Source of the DNA: VXNJ01 sp965249595
GTDB lineage: Bacteria > Chloroflexota > UBA11872 > VXNJ01
Direction: 5' to 3'
DNA: 64,000 nucleotides
Assembly: GCA_965249595.1 (NCBI GenBank)
Contig: OZ252242.1
Coordinates: forward strand, 1,240,001 to 1,304,000
Below, piece by piece: positions 42,320 to 51,216 of the stretch (positions within the stretch are counted from its first letter, which is position 1; each line of letters starts with the position of its first letter). The position numbers and the translations under genes are program-made. The notes beneath the pieces are model-generated. The model made no database searches, was not told the DNA's origin, and worked only from the letters and a program-made list of their open reading frames with translations.

Positions 42320-45300
42320 TCACGTCGCCGGCTCAGCCATCTCTATGAAACGGGCGAGTGCGTTGGCCAGCCGCATTTGCCGCGGGGTGCGGCAACGGAC
42401 CTGTAGCAATTTGCGATTTCCCACCACGACGGCCAGGCACTGGGCGCGGCTGGTGGCGACATTTAGGCGGTTTAGGTTGTAGAGGAATTCCATCCCGCGG
42501 GGGGCTTCGTCGGAACTACTCGTGGCCATCGAGTAGATCGAGATCGGGGCCTCCTGGCCCTGGAATTTGTCCACTGTCCCGACTCGCAGTCCCGGCAATG
42601 CGGCGCTGATTTCGGCTACCTGCGCGTTGTAGGGCGTGATCACGAGGATGTCGGACCTGGTTATCGGATGTCGATCCCCATTCGCATCGGTGTACGTGGC
42701 CCCCGAACCAAGCAATGCTTCGATCAACCCGGCAATCGCCAGTGCTTCTTCGGGCGATGAGTTCGAGTGCCCTTCGTGCGAAACGGAGAGAAATCGAATG
42801 CCCGTTCCAGATAACGGTGCACTTCCCTCAAGCGAAAGGCGTTCGCGTCCGGGATGCGAGCGCAGCTTGCCTTCGTAGAAGACCTCCGACGTATAGGCAC
42901 AAATATCTGGATGCAACCGCCAGCTTCCATCGAGGAACACTCCGAGCTCCTCTGGCATCACGCGCTCGCCGTTAAGCACGTGACCTAGTACCGATCGCTC
43001 AGCTCCTGGTGGGTGCACCCCCTTGAGCGGCTGATTGAGCTGCAACGGATCGCCGAGCAGGATCAGGTTCTGCGCGCACGAAGATGCTGACAGTGCGTCG
43101 GCCAGGGACATCTGCCCGGCCTCGTCAATAACGAGAACGTCCACGCTGTCGGCGGTGTCTTCGCGGGCCCAAAGCCAGGTAGTGGCGCCGATCACGTCGA
43201 ACGATCGGGTTTGGAGCGAGGCCACGGCGCGATCCGTGTTCAGCGGCGTCGCCGCCGGTATAGCCGCATCTTCGCCTGACCGCTGCCCAATCCTTAGTTG
43301 GACGCCGCGTGTTTCGGCCTCCCTGGCCACTTTGGCCAAGAGCTCACCAAAAACCTTGTGGCTGCCCGCGGTCACTCCGACGCTTTTTCGCGCCTGAACC
43401 AGGTCGACGATCAACTCGGCGCCGATCGTGCTCTTGCCGGACCCGGGCGGCCCCTGGATTGCCAGGTAGCTGCGGTCCATCTCCGATGCCAGGCGCCGGG
43501 CCGCAGCCGGAGCATCTTCGTCGGGCCTTGCCAACGATTGGCCGGGTGCCTGCCCGAACCTGGGCGGACGGTGCCGCAGGAGGTCGCGCCCCGCCTGGTT
43601 GGGGCCGGGCGCCTCGATGCTATTTGCGAGCACCCAACTTGCAAGGCGTCGCAGGCTATCTGGTTTTGGTGTTGCCCTTACCAAATCGTGGGCGATTAAG
43701 GAACTGGGCCTGGGCGCGGGGCGGTTGCTCGCACGCTTGATATCGATCAGGCCAGCTTCATCGTTAACGTCAACGACCGTGCCGACAGAAGATCCGGTCT
43801 CGGGATCATGCGGACTGCTACCAGGTTTGATGTCGTGGTCCTGCGGTGGGAACCGGAAACGGTAGATGGTTGAGCGGGACCTTGGGGCGGGGTCGGCCCG
43901 GGATCCTGAAAAGACAAGTTCGCCGAGGGCGTCGCTTTCCTCGCGACGATCTGTGTCGGAGAGTTCGTTGAGCAGGTAGAAGTACCGCCACCAGAAGCCC
44001 TTGTCCTCCCGTCGGTGCCAGTTGAGCAGGTGCGCCAACAGCCACTTGGCATGCTGGTCGCCATCCATCTCGTCTAAGACTTCGGGCAAGCCGTCGACTA
44101 AGGCTTCGGCCAGGCGGTTTACCTCTTGCTGAGCCTCCGAATCGATCGTTTCTTCGACTGCCGGTACGACCGGTCGCGGCAGATCGACGTCGAGGCCTTG
44201 TTCCAACCCGGATCGCTGTTGCTCGAGCCAATCCCGCAGCAGAAAAGTCGAATGGCAATCGTCGCGGTTGTAGATCTCGATGGCCGAGCGAAGTTCCTCG
44301 CGCCCGCCTTCGTTTTCGAGCTCGAGCCACGTTTCAAAATTGACGATGCTCTGGCCGGCTTCGCGCAGATCGATTTGCCGTAAGTACCCATAGAGCGGCT
44401 CAAGGCGCTTGATCGAGTAACTTTCGACCGATGCCCGGATCCCCTGGCGCACGGTCCGGTAAAGGTCTACGAATACCCTCCCGCGCAGTAGGCGATCGAC
44501 CTCTTCTTCGCGCGTACCGTATCGTCCAGACAGGCTCTTTACTGTGTTTGGTTCATACGGAGCGTAGTGGTACACGTGCATGTGTGGATCGGCCTCGAGG
44601 CGATCTGTAACCAGATCGACAAATGCCTCAAAGGCCCTCCGTTCGCCGGCCGATGTGACCGTCCCCTGATCAATCGCCCAGTGGGCATGGAAGTTTGGCG
44701 CGCCTTCGGCGTCGGGTCGCTCTGGCTCGAGCACTCCGAATAAATAATCGATCCCATCGCCGTCGGCGGACTCAAAAAACGGATCGCCTTCAAAGTCGAC
44801 GAACAGGTCGCCTAGGGACGGCTCGGGGAGCATTAAGAGTCCGTGGTCGGAGTCCAGCTCTCCGTCGCGGTTGCGCGCTGGAGTTAAACGTTCGGAGATT
44901 ACCGCCCCGCGCTTTTCGCCGCGCACCTGGATTTCGGCTTGGTCGCGAGCCCTAATCAGCGAGGTGCGACCAACGCCCTCGATCTCGTTTGCCGCGGCAT
45001 TGGACAGGTGGGCCAGGCCGGTCCTGGTCGTGATGTTGGACTCGCGCAGCGTTCGCCGGTGTCGTGTGTCCAGGTTCGCCACCAGTGCGAGATCATCTAC
45101 GGTGCGCCAGTGGGCGCGACATCCCTGACTCCATCGGCAGACCTCGCAGTGTCCCACCGGCTCGGGTTCAGATTCGAGGGGAAAAACCGGATTGCGACGT
45201 AGGAATCCCTCGAACGAGCAGGCCACCAGCCGGTAATAGGCCGCGTAATCGGTCACCCGGAATGAGACCGTTTCGCGTGCGATGCCGCCGAGTGCAAGGT

Positions 45301-45817
45301 GCATGTGTTCCGGTTGGCGCCCCTGGATTGCTTCGACCATTTCCGAATACATGCACAGTTGCAGCACCGCCGATGCCTTGGCATGCCGGGCGAGTTTGGT
45401 GTCCCAGACCTCATAACTCCACTCGCCGAGGTCGCTGGGCGTTGCAACGCGACGCAGGAAGTCGGCGATCCCGACACGTCTATCGTCGAAAAGGATTGCT
45501 TGGTAGATGACCTCGGCTCCGGCTTTCATTGCCGCAAGGGTGGCGCCCCGCCCCGCGCGGATCCGCTGGTCGTAGGACAGGGTTTCATCCCTTGGTATTT
45601 CGGTGACGATGATTCCGGATTCTTCCAGCGATTCGCGAAACCTCTGTTCGTGCAACTCACCCCGCTTGGCGATGCGTTCCAATACCGGGTCATTGATGTT
45701 TGGGACCGGCAGGTGACCGGCGATCGCGGCGCGCTCAAGATGAGAGAGATGGGCGCATTCGAGGTGGGCGACCAGATCGGTTGCCGAGTAGATGGTTCGA
45801 TCACCGCTAAGGTGCAA
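42320..45817 (-). CDS. TM0106-family RecB-like nuclease fused to superfamily 1 helicase
   Basis: 1165 residues. N-terminus: IYSATDLVAHLECAHLSHLER, typical of TM0106 RecB/Cas4-like nucleases, then YQAILFDDRRVGIADFLRR, an acidic ExK-type site VWDTKLARHAKASAVLQL, and HCEVCRWSQGC, a likely Fe-S cysteine set. A middle RNase H-like (YprB) part contains DLFVDFEGDPFF and IYNRDDCHST. C-terminal DNA2/UPF1-type helicase: Walker A IQGPPGSGKST, motif II VLVIDEAGQMS, motif III LILLGDPLQL, GTVDKFQGQEA and NRLNVATSRAQ. All motifs are intact. The domain order suggests nucleic-acid processing, perhaps defence or repair. It borders the right end of the island. Confidence 0.88.
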   Translation of the reverse strand: MHLSGDRTIYSATDLVAHLECAHLSHLERAAIAGHLPVPNINDPVLERIAKRGELHEQRFRESLEESGIIVTEIPRDETLSYDQRIRAGRGATLAAMKAGAEVIYQAILFDDRRVGIADFLRRVATPSDLGEWSYEVWDTKLARHAKASAVLQLCMYSEMVEAIQGRQPEHMHLALGGIARETVSFRVTDYAAYYRLVACSFEGFLRRNPVFPLESEPEPVGHCEVCRWSQGCRAHWRTVDDLALVANLDTRHRRTLRESNITTRTGLAHLSNAAANEIEGVGRTSLIRARDQAEIQVRGEKRGAVISERLTPARNRDGELDSDHGLLMLPEPSLGDLFVDFEGDPFFESADGDGIDYLFGVLEPERPDAEGAPNFHAHWAIDQGTVTSAGERRAFEAFVDLVTDRLEADPHMHVYHYAPYEPNTVKSLSGRYGTREEEVDRLLRGRVFVDLYRTVRQGIRASVESYSIKRLEPLYGYLRQIDLREAGQSIVNFETWLELENEGGREELRSAIEIYNRDDCHSTFLLRDWLEQQRSGLEQGLDVDLPRPVVPAVEETIDSEAQQEVNRLAEALVDGLPEVLDEMDGDQHAKWLLAHLLNWHRREDKGFWWRYFYLLNELSDTDRREESDALGELVFSGSRADPAPRSRSTIYRFRFPPQDHDIKPGSSPHDPETGSSVGTVVDVNDEAGLIDIKRASNRPAPRPSSLIAHDLVRATPKPDSLRRLASWVLANSIEAPGPNQAGRDLLRHRPPRFGQAPGQSLARPDEDAPAAARRLASEMDRSYLAIQGPPGSGKSTIGAELIVDLVQARKSVGVTAGSHKVFGELLAKVAREAETRGVQLRIGQRSGEDAAIPAATPLNTDRAVASLQTRSFDVIGATTWLWAREDTADSVDVLVIDEAGQMSLADALSASSCAQNLILLGDPLQLNQPLKGVHPPGAERSVLGHVLNGERVMPEELGVFLDGSWRLHPDICAYTSEVFYEGKLRSHPGRERLSLEGSAPLSGTGIRFLSVSHEGHSNSSPEEALAIAGLIEALLGSGATYTDANGDRHPITRSDILVITPYNAQVAEISAALPGLRVGTVDKFQGQEAPISIYSMATSSSDEAPRGMEFLYNLNRLNVATSRAQCLAVVVGNRKLLQVRCRTPRQMRLANALARFIEMAEPAT

Positions 45818-45852
45818 GGCAACGACTCCGAATGATCAATACGGTTGGGCAC

Positions 45853-46083
45853 TTAGGTATGTAAGCCCCTTTTATAACCCGCCCATTCCGGCGCGGACAG
45901 TAGATCGTAGGAGGTAAACGAGTAGTAAAGGGCCCCTACGATCGGGATGATCACGAATATGCTGATGAAAATGATCGACGGCAACACAAACAGGTAGGCT
46001 GAGGCCCCGCCCCGATATGACAGGCCAAGGCGGTGACGCATCGTGCGCCGCGTCGCAGTGCCGACAGTCGCTGTCCGTTGCAT
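45853..46083 (-). pseudogene. ABC sugar permease, second copy, N-terminal part
   Basis: Starts MQRTATVGTATRRTMRHRLG and follows the intact permease through YLFVLPSIIFISIFVIIP to PEWAGYK, where homology stops at 45870. The next five codons (RGLHT) come from the island. Together with 32818-33539 it accounts for a full-length gene apart from about 5 bp at the joint (codons N-Y). The two parts therefore were one gene into which roughly 12.3 kb was placed. Confidence 0.88.
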
Positions 46084-46209
46084 GCACCCGCCCGAACACC
46101 AAATTCGACTCGATAATCGGCATTTTACCCGCGGTACCGGTCGGCTTCCTGTACCGCCGCAAGGGATCGAGTACTCCTTAGAATTTGGCGCCGTCGCGAT
46201 CGCCAACTG

Positions 46210-46282
46210 GCGGGGGTAGCTCAATTGGTAGAGCGCTAGCCTTCCAAGCTGGATGTTGCGGGTTCGAGCCCCGTCCCCCGCT
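46210..46282 (+). tRNA. tRNA-Gly(TCC)
   Basis: Complete cloverleaf: acceptor GCGGGGG with CCCCCGC, D arm GCTC...GAGC, anticodon stem CTAGC/GCTGG around loop CTTCCAA (anticodon TCC), T arm GCGGG TTCGAGC CCCGT, discriminator T. CCA is not encoded. Lies 127 nt upstream of the interrupted permease copy and is opposite in direction. Confidence 0.95.
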
Positions 46283-46425
46283 CCGTGCCGGTTCTTACGC
46301 GGAGATCGGTTGCGGCACCCGGTCACCGGCAATGCCGGTCTGATACGGCCTGCGAGCACACCGCAAGGAATGGCAAAAGCGCCACCCTATAAAAATTTGC
46401 CAGTTGCGCTGGTATACCAGGGCGG

Positions 46426-46575
46426 ATGAGCAAGCAGCGTGCGCAGGTTGCCAATCGGGATTGGCAGAAGTGGTTGGAACCATTTGGCGAACCGCGATGG
46501 CCCCCGCCTGCCAATCTTGGAACCGCTGACCCATGTGGACCGTCGGATGGGTGTCGGACCCAATCGTTTGACTAA
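46426..46575 (+). CDS. Possible 49-residue protein, unknown
   Basis: ATG 46426 to TAA 46573-46575: begins MSKQRAQVANRDWQKWLEPF and is followed by a Pro-rich part. Two cysteines near the end. A TATAC-like box lies about 17 nt upstream of the ATG, close for a promoter. A perfect hairpin follows the stop by 11 nt. The dense aromatic/charged N-terminus is more protein-like than random frames, but no family is recognised. Confidence 0.3.
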   Translation: MSKQRAQVANRDWQKWLEPFGEPRWPPPANLGTADPCGPSDGCRTQSFD

Positions 46576-46586
46576 TTCAATGGATC

Positions 46587-46618
46587 TACCCGGCGTTTTT
46601 GGGCAATAACGCCGGGTA
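46587..46618. terminator. Perfect 11-bp hairpin
   Basis: TACCCGGCGTT / AACGCCGGGTA with a 10-nt loop, between the small plus-strand frame and the minus-strand DUF5069-like gene (ends 46735). No T run on the plus side; on the minus strand it is followed by few T's. It could be a bidirectional terminator or an RNA element. Confidence 0.45.
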
Positions 46619-46734
46619 AGGCTGGGTGCTCTGGTCCGGCTTCTCGGCTAACGGTTACCTAGCTCGCCGGGATGTAGACCTCCCGGCGGCGATCCGGCCA
46701 GCCGTCCGCCGTTGGAAGGGAATTGATCCACGGG

Positions 46735-47175
46735 CTATTTATTCAATTGACCGTGGAGCTCCGCCCAGTCCTCGAGGGCATTTAAGGTCACCGCGTCGGT
46801 GATCGAATGTTCGCTGTTGGTTGCCGCTGCAGCCGATATCGCGGCCACCGTTTCGGCGGCGTGGTCGTACCCGCTTATGGCCGCGTTAGATGCATCGATT
46901 ACCGACTGGTCTATGCTGCCACCGTTTTGGTCGACCACCCATTGCTCGAATTCAGGGTAGCTAGGCGAGTTGGTCCGTAAGAAACCTAGCGCCGCATCGC
47001 GATCCACGCCGAGACCGTCCAGCACCATCTGGTCGAATCCGCCACCGCACTCGTCATATTCATCATCGAGCGCATCCTTGGCTGCCAGAGAGACTTTTAG
47101 CCAAAGTCGCGGTAGGTGTTGTGCGCCAAGCGGTCCAGCTTCGCTAGATCCGATGAGCGGAATCATTTTTGCCAT
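46735..47175 (-). CDS. DUF5069-like protein
   Basis: 146 residues. Core LPRLWLKVSLAAKDALDDEY..CGGGFDQMVLDGLGVDRDAALGFL...YPEFEQWV follows the DUF5069 pattern (LPR.i.KirL ... FD..lL..Lgv ... eewV). C-terminal half helical and Ala-rich. No catalytic residues recognised; function of the family is unknown. Monocistronic; a TGAACCTAAAGG-rich leader precedes it. Confidence 0.6.
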   Translation of the reverse strand: MAKMIPLIGSSEAGPLGAQHLPRLWLKVSLAAKDALDDEYDECGGGFDQMVLDGLGVDRDAALGFLRTNSPSYPEFEQWVVDQNGGSIDQSVIDASNAAISGYDHAAETVAAISAAAATNSEHSITDAVTLNALEDWAELHGQLNK

Positions 47176-47769
47176 GATCTGGGTCCTTCCACCACGGTCT
47201 GAACCTAAAGGTTAATCACAATCTTCAACGCGGCGCTGTTCGATACGAATTTGGGCCCAAATAACCTAATTCGTCCCGAGTTCATCCGGTCTGTTCGCTC
47301 GCCCACGCGGTGGCGGTGGCCGAACTCGCCAAAAAATCTAAGGCTGGGCGGAACTTGGCGCCAAGGCGTTGGCATTCAATGAACGGCTAAAGCTGGGGCT
47401 GATTCCGTTGCAATAGGAATCGGTGAATCGGCAACGGTTCAAGAGATACGACCTCCGGGGCGATGTCGATGCCAACCGCGGCCATCGCCCCGACAGTCGG
47501 TTCGGCGTAGTTGGCGAATAGGATCGTGGGTTGAAGGGTATGGCTCTGCGCCACGGGGGCGCAAGTTCGGCCGATGTCGTGCGCCGCCAGGCAACGTTTG
47601 GAACCCAATCCTGCCAAGTCGAAGTAGTTTTTTGGATCAATTCAATAACCCTGGCCCCTCAGATCCTTTAGCGTCTAAGGCGCCGACGGATCCGGAGTCG
47701 CTCCGGGCGGGTCCTGATGGACCCGGTGAGTCTCAAACCGACGACGTGTTTGAGGGAGGTGACGTTGAG
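47176..47769. other. Intergenic region with a possible gene fragment
   Basis: About 590 nt. On the minus strand 47387-47617 encodes GSKRCLAAHDIGRTCAP...TILFANYAEPTVGAMAAVGIDIAPEVVSLEPLP, which has protein-like composition, but no family is recognised and it overlaps the otsB leader. The rest (47176-47386) holds nothing I can support. Confidence 0.3.
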
Positions 47770-48567
47770 TTGGAGCGGCGCATTGGCGAATTGGCGGCAA
47801 CCGGATGCTTGTCGCTGCTGCTCGACTTCGACGGCACCTTGGCCGAAATCGTCGCCGATCCAAAATGCGCCCGCCCCGATCCGAGTGCAATTGCCGCCCT
47901 GCGTGCGCTTTCCGCCCGGTTGCCGGTCGCCATTGTAAGCGGCCGGGCCTTGACGGATGTTCTAAAACTCGTTGGATTGGACGGGATTTCGTACTTTGGC
48001 AGCCACGGCCGGACCGGTCTTTTCGCCGACGGCTCGCGCCTGGAGATGCCTAGCAACTGTCAGGGCGATCTCGACGAACTCTCTGGCGAATTGGCTAAGA
48101 CGGCTGAAAGGTACGCGGGAGTCGCGGTCGAGATCAAACCGCATGCGGTCGTGTTGCATTACCGCAACTTGGCAGATGTCGGCGCAATTGGCCCGCTGAC
48201 TGACCAGGCTATGGCCTTGGCCGACCGATACCCCAGCTTGCGGATGTTGTCCGGCCGCAAGGTATTCGAGTTCATCGCTGCCGACCATGCCGGCAAGGGC
48301 CAAGCCGTAGTCGATCACGCACGGTGGGTATTAGCCACCACCGGCAGGCGGTCGCGGCCCGCCTATTTCGGCGACGACACGACTGATGAAGACGCATTTG
48401 CTCAAGTCCGCGGCGATGGCCTCGGAGTATTGATCAGTGCTCGGCGACGGCCGTCAATGGCGACATTTCATCTGGACGGTGTGGAGGACCTCGCCGCTGT
48501 TCTTAGCCGCCTGGCGCGCCAATTTGGCGATCACGGACATGCGGATTGTGCGAGGCTCGGTTCCTAA
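47770..48567 (+). CDS. otsB: Trehalose-6-phosphate phosphatase
   Basis: HAD-type phosphatase that makes trehalose. Motif I LLLDFDGTLAEI, motif II AIVSGRALTDV, GSHGRTGLFADG, and the closing YFGDDTTDEDAF. I chose TTG 47770 because GGAGGT (47755-47760) is 9 nt upstream and the product (265 residues) has the usual OtsB length. An in-frame TTG at 47632 adds 46 residues of low-complexity tail. No otsA is in view, so trehalose phosphate synthase is elsewhere. The 3' end overlaps the convergent metal permease gene by 65 nt. Confidence 0.9.
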   Translation: MERRIGELAATGCLSLLLDFDGTLAEIVADPKCARPDPSAIAALRALSARLPVAIVSGRALTDVLKLVGLDGISYFGSHGRTGLFADGSRLEMPSNCQGDLDELSGELAKTAERYAGVAVEIKPHAVVLHYRNLADVGAIGPLTDQAMALADRYPSLRMLSGRKVFEFIAADHAGKGQAVVDHARWVLATTGRRSRPAYFGDDTTDEDAFAQVRGDGLGVLISARRRPSMATFHLDGVEDLAAVLSRLARQFGDHGHADCARLGS

Positions 48568-49369
48568 ACCACCGAATGCACCAGGCCAAACCAACCCCTA
48601 GGGATTGGACCAAAACGATGCCGCCACCAGTGGGCAGATTGGCATGATATGACAGGTACAATCCGATGATTCCGGTGCCAATCGAAAGCGCCAAAGAGAT
48701 TGCATAGCGCCGTCGCAAGTTATCAGACAACATCGCGGCGGCCGAAGCCGACGAAATGAGCAGCGACGCAGTCAGAACAATGCCAACGGCGGTAATGCCC
48801 GCCACGACCGCCACGGCGACCAGGACCAGCAGCAAGACGCGGACCAAATCCGGATTGAGGCCAACCGAAATCGCGTATTCCGAATCGAGCCACGTCAATT
48901 CCAGTTCGCGGTCGAAAGCGGCAATTACGGCTACTACGATGACCGCCAGTCCGAATAGCAGCAACAGCTCGTCGCCGGATACCGACAAGATGTCGCCAAA
49001 AATCAAACTCAACATGTCTTGGAAAGTGGCCAATTGCGCCAAGAGCACGATTCCCAGGGCAAACATGCCGGTGTAGAGAGCACCGATTGCGGCATCCTCA
49101 TTGAGGGCTCGCCGATGGGTGAGCCAGCCGATGCCCAGCGTTGCGGCCAAGGCCGCTAGCAATGAACCGATCACCACGTTGACGCCTGCTGCAAAAGCAA
49201 TGACCACGCCGGGCAGCACGGCGTGCGATACGCCAACGGAGAAGAATGACATCCGGCGGATGACCAAATGCACGCCGACGGTGCCGCATATCGTGCCACT
49301 GGCGATGATGGTTAGCAGCGCGAACTGCATGAACCGGTATGTGAACGGCTCGATAAGGATCTCATACAT
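48503..49369 (-). CDS. Metal ABC transporter permease (ZnuB/MntB type)
   Basis: 288 residues, 8-9 hydrophobic helices. Family signatures: GVHLVIRRMSFFSVGVSHAVLPGVVIAF near residue 32 (the usual 'a..a.SHa.lpG' motif), EDAAIGALYTGMFALGIVLL, and VGIVLTASLLISSASAAAML. Third gene of a solute-binding protein, ATPase, permease operon, 3 nt after the ATPase stop. Imports Zn2+ or Mn2+. Confidence 0.9.
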   Translation of the reverse strand: MYEILIEPFTYRFMQFALLTIIASGTICGTVGVHLVIRRMSFFSVGVSHAVLPGVVIAFAAGVNVVIGSLLAALAATLGIGWLTHRRALNEDAAIGALYTGMFALGIVLLAQLATFQDMLSLIFGDILSVSGDELLLLFGLAVIVVAVIAAFDRELELTWLDSEYAISVGLNPDLVRVLLLVLVAVAVVAGITAVGIVLTASLLISSASAAAMLSDNLRRRYAISLALSIGTGIIGLYLSYHANLPTGGGIVLVQSLGVGLAWCIRWFRNRASHNPHVRDRQIGAPGG

Positions 49370-49372
49370 GGC

Positions 49373-50083
49373 TCAGATACCGACCCGCTCAGGCGCGATC
49401 AATCCGTCGTTTAAGTAAGCGACAACATCGATCGTGATGCCCAATCGCTCCGTGTCGTGGGTTACCAAGACCACTGTTCGCCCGGCGCTGCGCAGGCGAT
49501 CAACCACCTTGCTTACGATGTGCGCCGACCGGTCGTCGAGTGAATTTAGAGGTTCGTCGAACAGGTAGACATCGGCGTCCTGGGCCAAGGCGCGACCGAT
49601 CACGGCCCGCTGTCGCTGACCGCCGGACAGCTGGGCGATCTGGAGTTCGCTGGACTCGGCGAGTTCCAATTCGCGCATTATCGCGTCCACCCGGGCGTGA
49701 TCGTCGCCGCGGTACCGGCGCAGAGGTCCGCGATGGACATAGCGCCCGAAGAGCACGAATCGACGGACATCGATCGGGAAGGACCAGTCGATCGCCGGCG
49801 ATTGTTCAACATAGGCGACGCGACGATCATGGCCGGCCTCGCTTCCGCCCACTAGAACACTTCCGCGGGTCGGGGATAGGTTGCCGGAAATGAGCCTGAG
49901 CAGGGTCGATTTGCCGCTGCCGTTGGCCCCACGAAGAACCAAAACCGTTCCGCGATCGATTTGCAGGTCTATCTCGTGGAGACCGCGCCAGTCTGATTGC
50001 GGGTAGTCAAAACAGGCACCGTTAAATTCGAGTGCGAAACCGGGCTTGATGGCGGTTATCCGTTCATTCCAATACGTCGGCAA
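49373..50083 (-). CDS. Metal ABC transporter ATP-binding protein
   Basis: 236 residues. Walker A GANGSGKSTLLRLI, Q-loop VEQSPAIDWSFP, signature LSGGQRQRAVIGRALAQDAD, Walker B VYLFDEPLNSLD and switch VTHD. The IDWSFP segment after the Q-loop is typical of Zn/Mn/Fe chelate (ZnuC/MntB-like) ATPases. Overlaps the binding-protein gene by 20 nt and is followed by the permease. Confidence 0.92.
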   Translation of the reverse strand: MPTYWNERITAIKPGFALEFNGACFDYPQSDWRGLHEIDLQIDRGTVLVLRGANGSGKSTLLRLISGNLSPTRGSVLVGGSEAGHDRRVAYVEQSPAIDWSFPIDVRRFVLFGRYVHRGPLRRYRGDDHARVDAIMRELELAESSELQIAQLSGGQRQRAVIGRALAQDADVYLFDEPLNSLDDRSAHIVSKVVDRLRSAGRTVVLVTHDTERLGITIDVVAYLNDGLIAPERVGI

Positions 50084-51152
50084 TCTGATCGGCCAAGACC
50101 CGCATCATGCCGAGATAGTCGCCTCGTTGAGAATCTAGCGGGCCCAGCCAGTCAGCGGCCAATTCGCCGCCGTAGATGATGCCGGCATCGTTGGCCAATT
50201 GCCGCGCCGCCTGTGGATCAACTCCAACCTCGCCAAAAACGGCATCGGCGCGTCCATCGCTCAAAAGTGCGCTAACCTGACCGGCTGACGGGCTTGATGC
50301 TTCGGTGGTGAACGATCCAGTAATTGTGCCCACTACTTCGAGACCGTAAGCGCCAGCAAAATAGGCGAGGTTGGAATGGTAGGTGACGATCTGTCGTGAT
50401 TCGTCGCTTAAGGCGGCGAAACGATTGATGAATTCGCCTTCGGTAGCTTCGAGTTGGGCCACATATTCGTCAAAGTTGGTTTGGTAAATGCTCCCGCGCG
50501 ATGGGGCGGCGGCGACCAACGCGTCGGTGATGTTCTCGGCGATTTGCTTGGCGTTTGCGATGCTGGTCCAAATGTGCGGGTCGAATTCTTGACCGGCGTG
50601 TTCGCGGTCGCCGGAGTCGTCGTGCCCGTCGTCAGCGGAGTCCACCGCGGCACCGTCATCTGAGCGCGGCGAGATTGACGGAGCGGAGTTGGCGATCAAT
50701 TCGATGCCCTCGGCAATACCGACGCGTTGCGCAGCGCTACCGGACGATTGATACATCGGATCCAGAAAATAGTCGTCAAATTCCAATCCGACTTCCAAGA
50801 TCAGATCGGCTTGGCCAACGTTTTTTAGATCGTTGGGCGTGGGCACCCAGCCATGAGCATCGCTGTTGCGCGGCACCAGGCTAACTACGGTATCAGATTC
50901 CGACACCAGGTTGGCAGCGATGTCGGCAATCACCGAGTTGCTGGCGACAACTCGCAGCGACGATTCGCCACTCGCTGGTTGCGCTGCATCTTGGCAGCCG
51001 GCCAAGATCAGCGCCAAGGCAACGGCAATCGTCGCCAATCGGGCGCCGCGACGCCGGATACCGTGCAGCGAAATGGGCAATTGGCGATTACCGTAGGCGA
51101 AATTCCGGATCGTTATCGATATCGGTTCGAACCCGAGATTTAGGGTAAGCAC
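50064..51152 (-). CDS. Metal ABC transporter substrate-binding lipoprotein (ZnuA/MntC type)
   Basis: Cluster 9 binding protein. Lipobox LILAGC after an RRRGARLATIAVAL signal segment; the first 35 residues at ATG 51152 may be non-coding. Metal ligands: H in DAHGWVPTPND, H in DPHIWTS, H in TYHSNLAYFAGAYGLE and an acidic residue in FGEVGVDP. A His/Asp-rich loop (DSADDGHDDSGDREHAG) sits between the first and second ligands, as in many zinc-specific ZnuA proteins. First gene of its operon. Zinc is favoured, manganese possible. Confidence 0.9.
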   Translation of the reverse strand: MLTLNLGFEPISITIRNFAYGNRQLPISLHGIRRRGARLATIAVALALILAGCQDAAQPASGESSLRVVASNSVIADIAANLVSESDTVVSLVPRNSDAHGWVPTPNDLKNVGQADLILEVGLEFDDYFLDPMYQSSGSAAQRVGIAEGIELIANSAPSISPRSDDGAAVDSADDGHDDSGDREHAGQEFDPHIWTSIANAKQIAENITDALVAAAPSRGSIYQTNFDEYVAQLEATEGEFINRFAALSDESRQIVTYHSNLAYFAGAYGLEVVGTITGSFTTEASSPSAGQVSALLSDGRADAVFGEVGVDPQAARQLANDAGIIYGGELAADWLGPLDSQRGDYLGMMRVLADQIADVLE

Positions 51153-51216
51153 TGGTTCAATTGCTCAAGCCAGACAGCGGTGCCGCTCTCGCCAACGCTG
51201 TCCGAAAGCCGATCTG

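Noticed and set aside
33540..45870. Integrative element using tRNA-Gly as attachment site
   Set aside because: The island is 340 nt from the tRNA and breaks inside the permease; no tyrosine or serine integrase and no tRNA-end repeat at 33539 or 45870.
46084..46359. Minus-strand extension of the permease fragment containing GARTRNIQLGRLALYQLS
   Set aside because: This is the familiar spurious translation of a tRNA read backwards; it covers tRNA-Gly 46210-46282. The protein part starts at ATG 46083.
47338..47640. 100-codon minus-strand frame before otsB
   Set aside because: Ser/Arg/Pro-rich composition; the neighbouring frame (47387-47617) looks more protein-like but still matches nothing.
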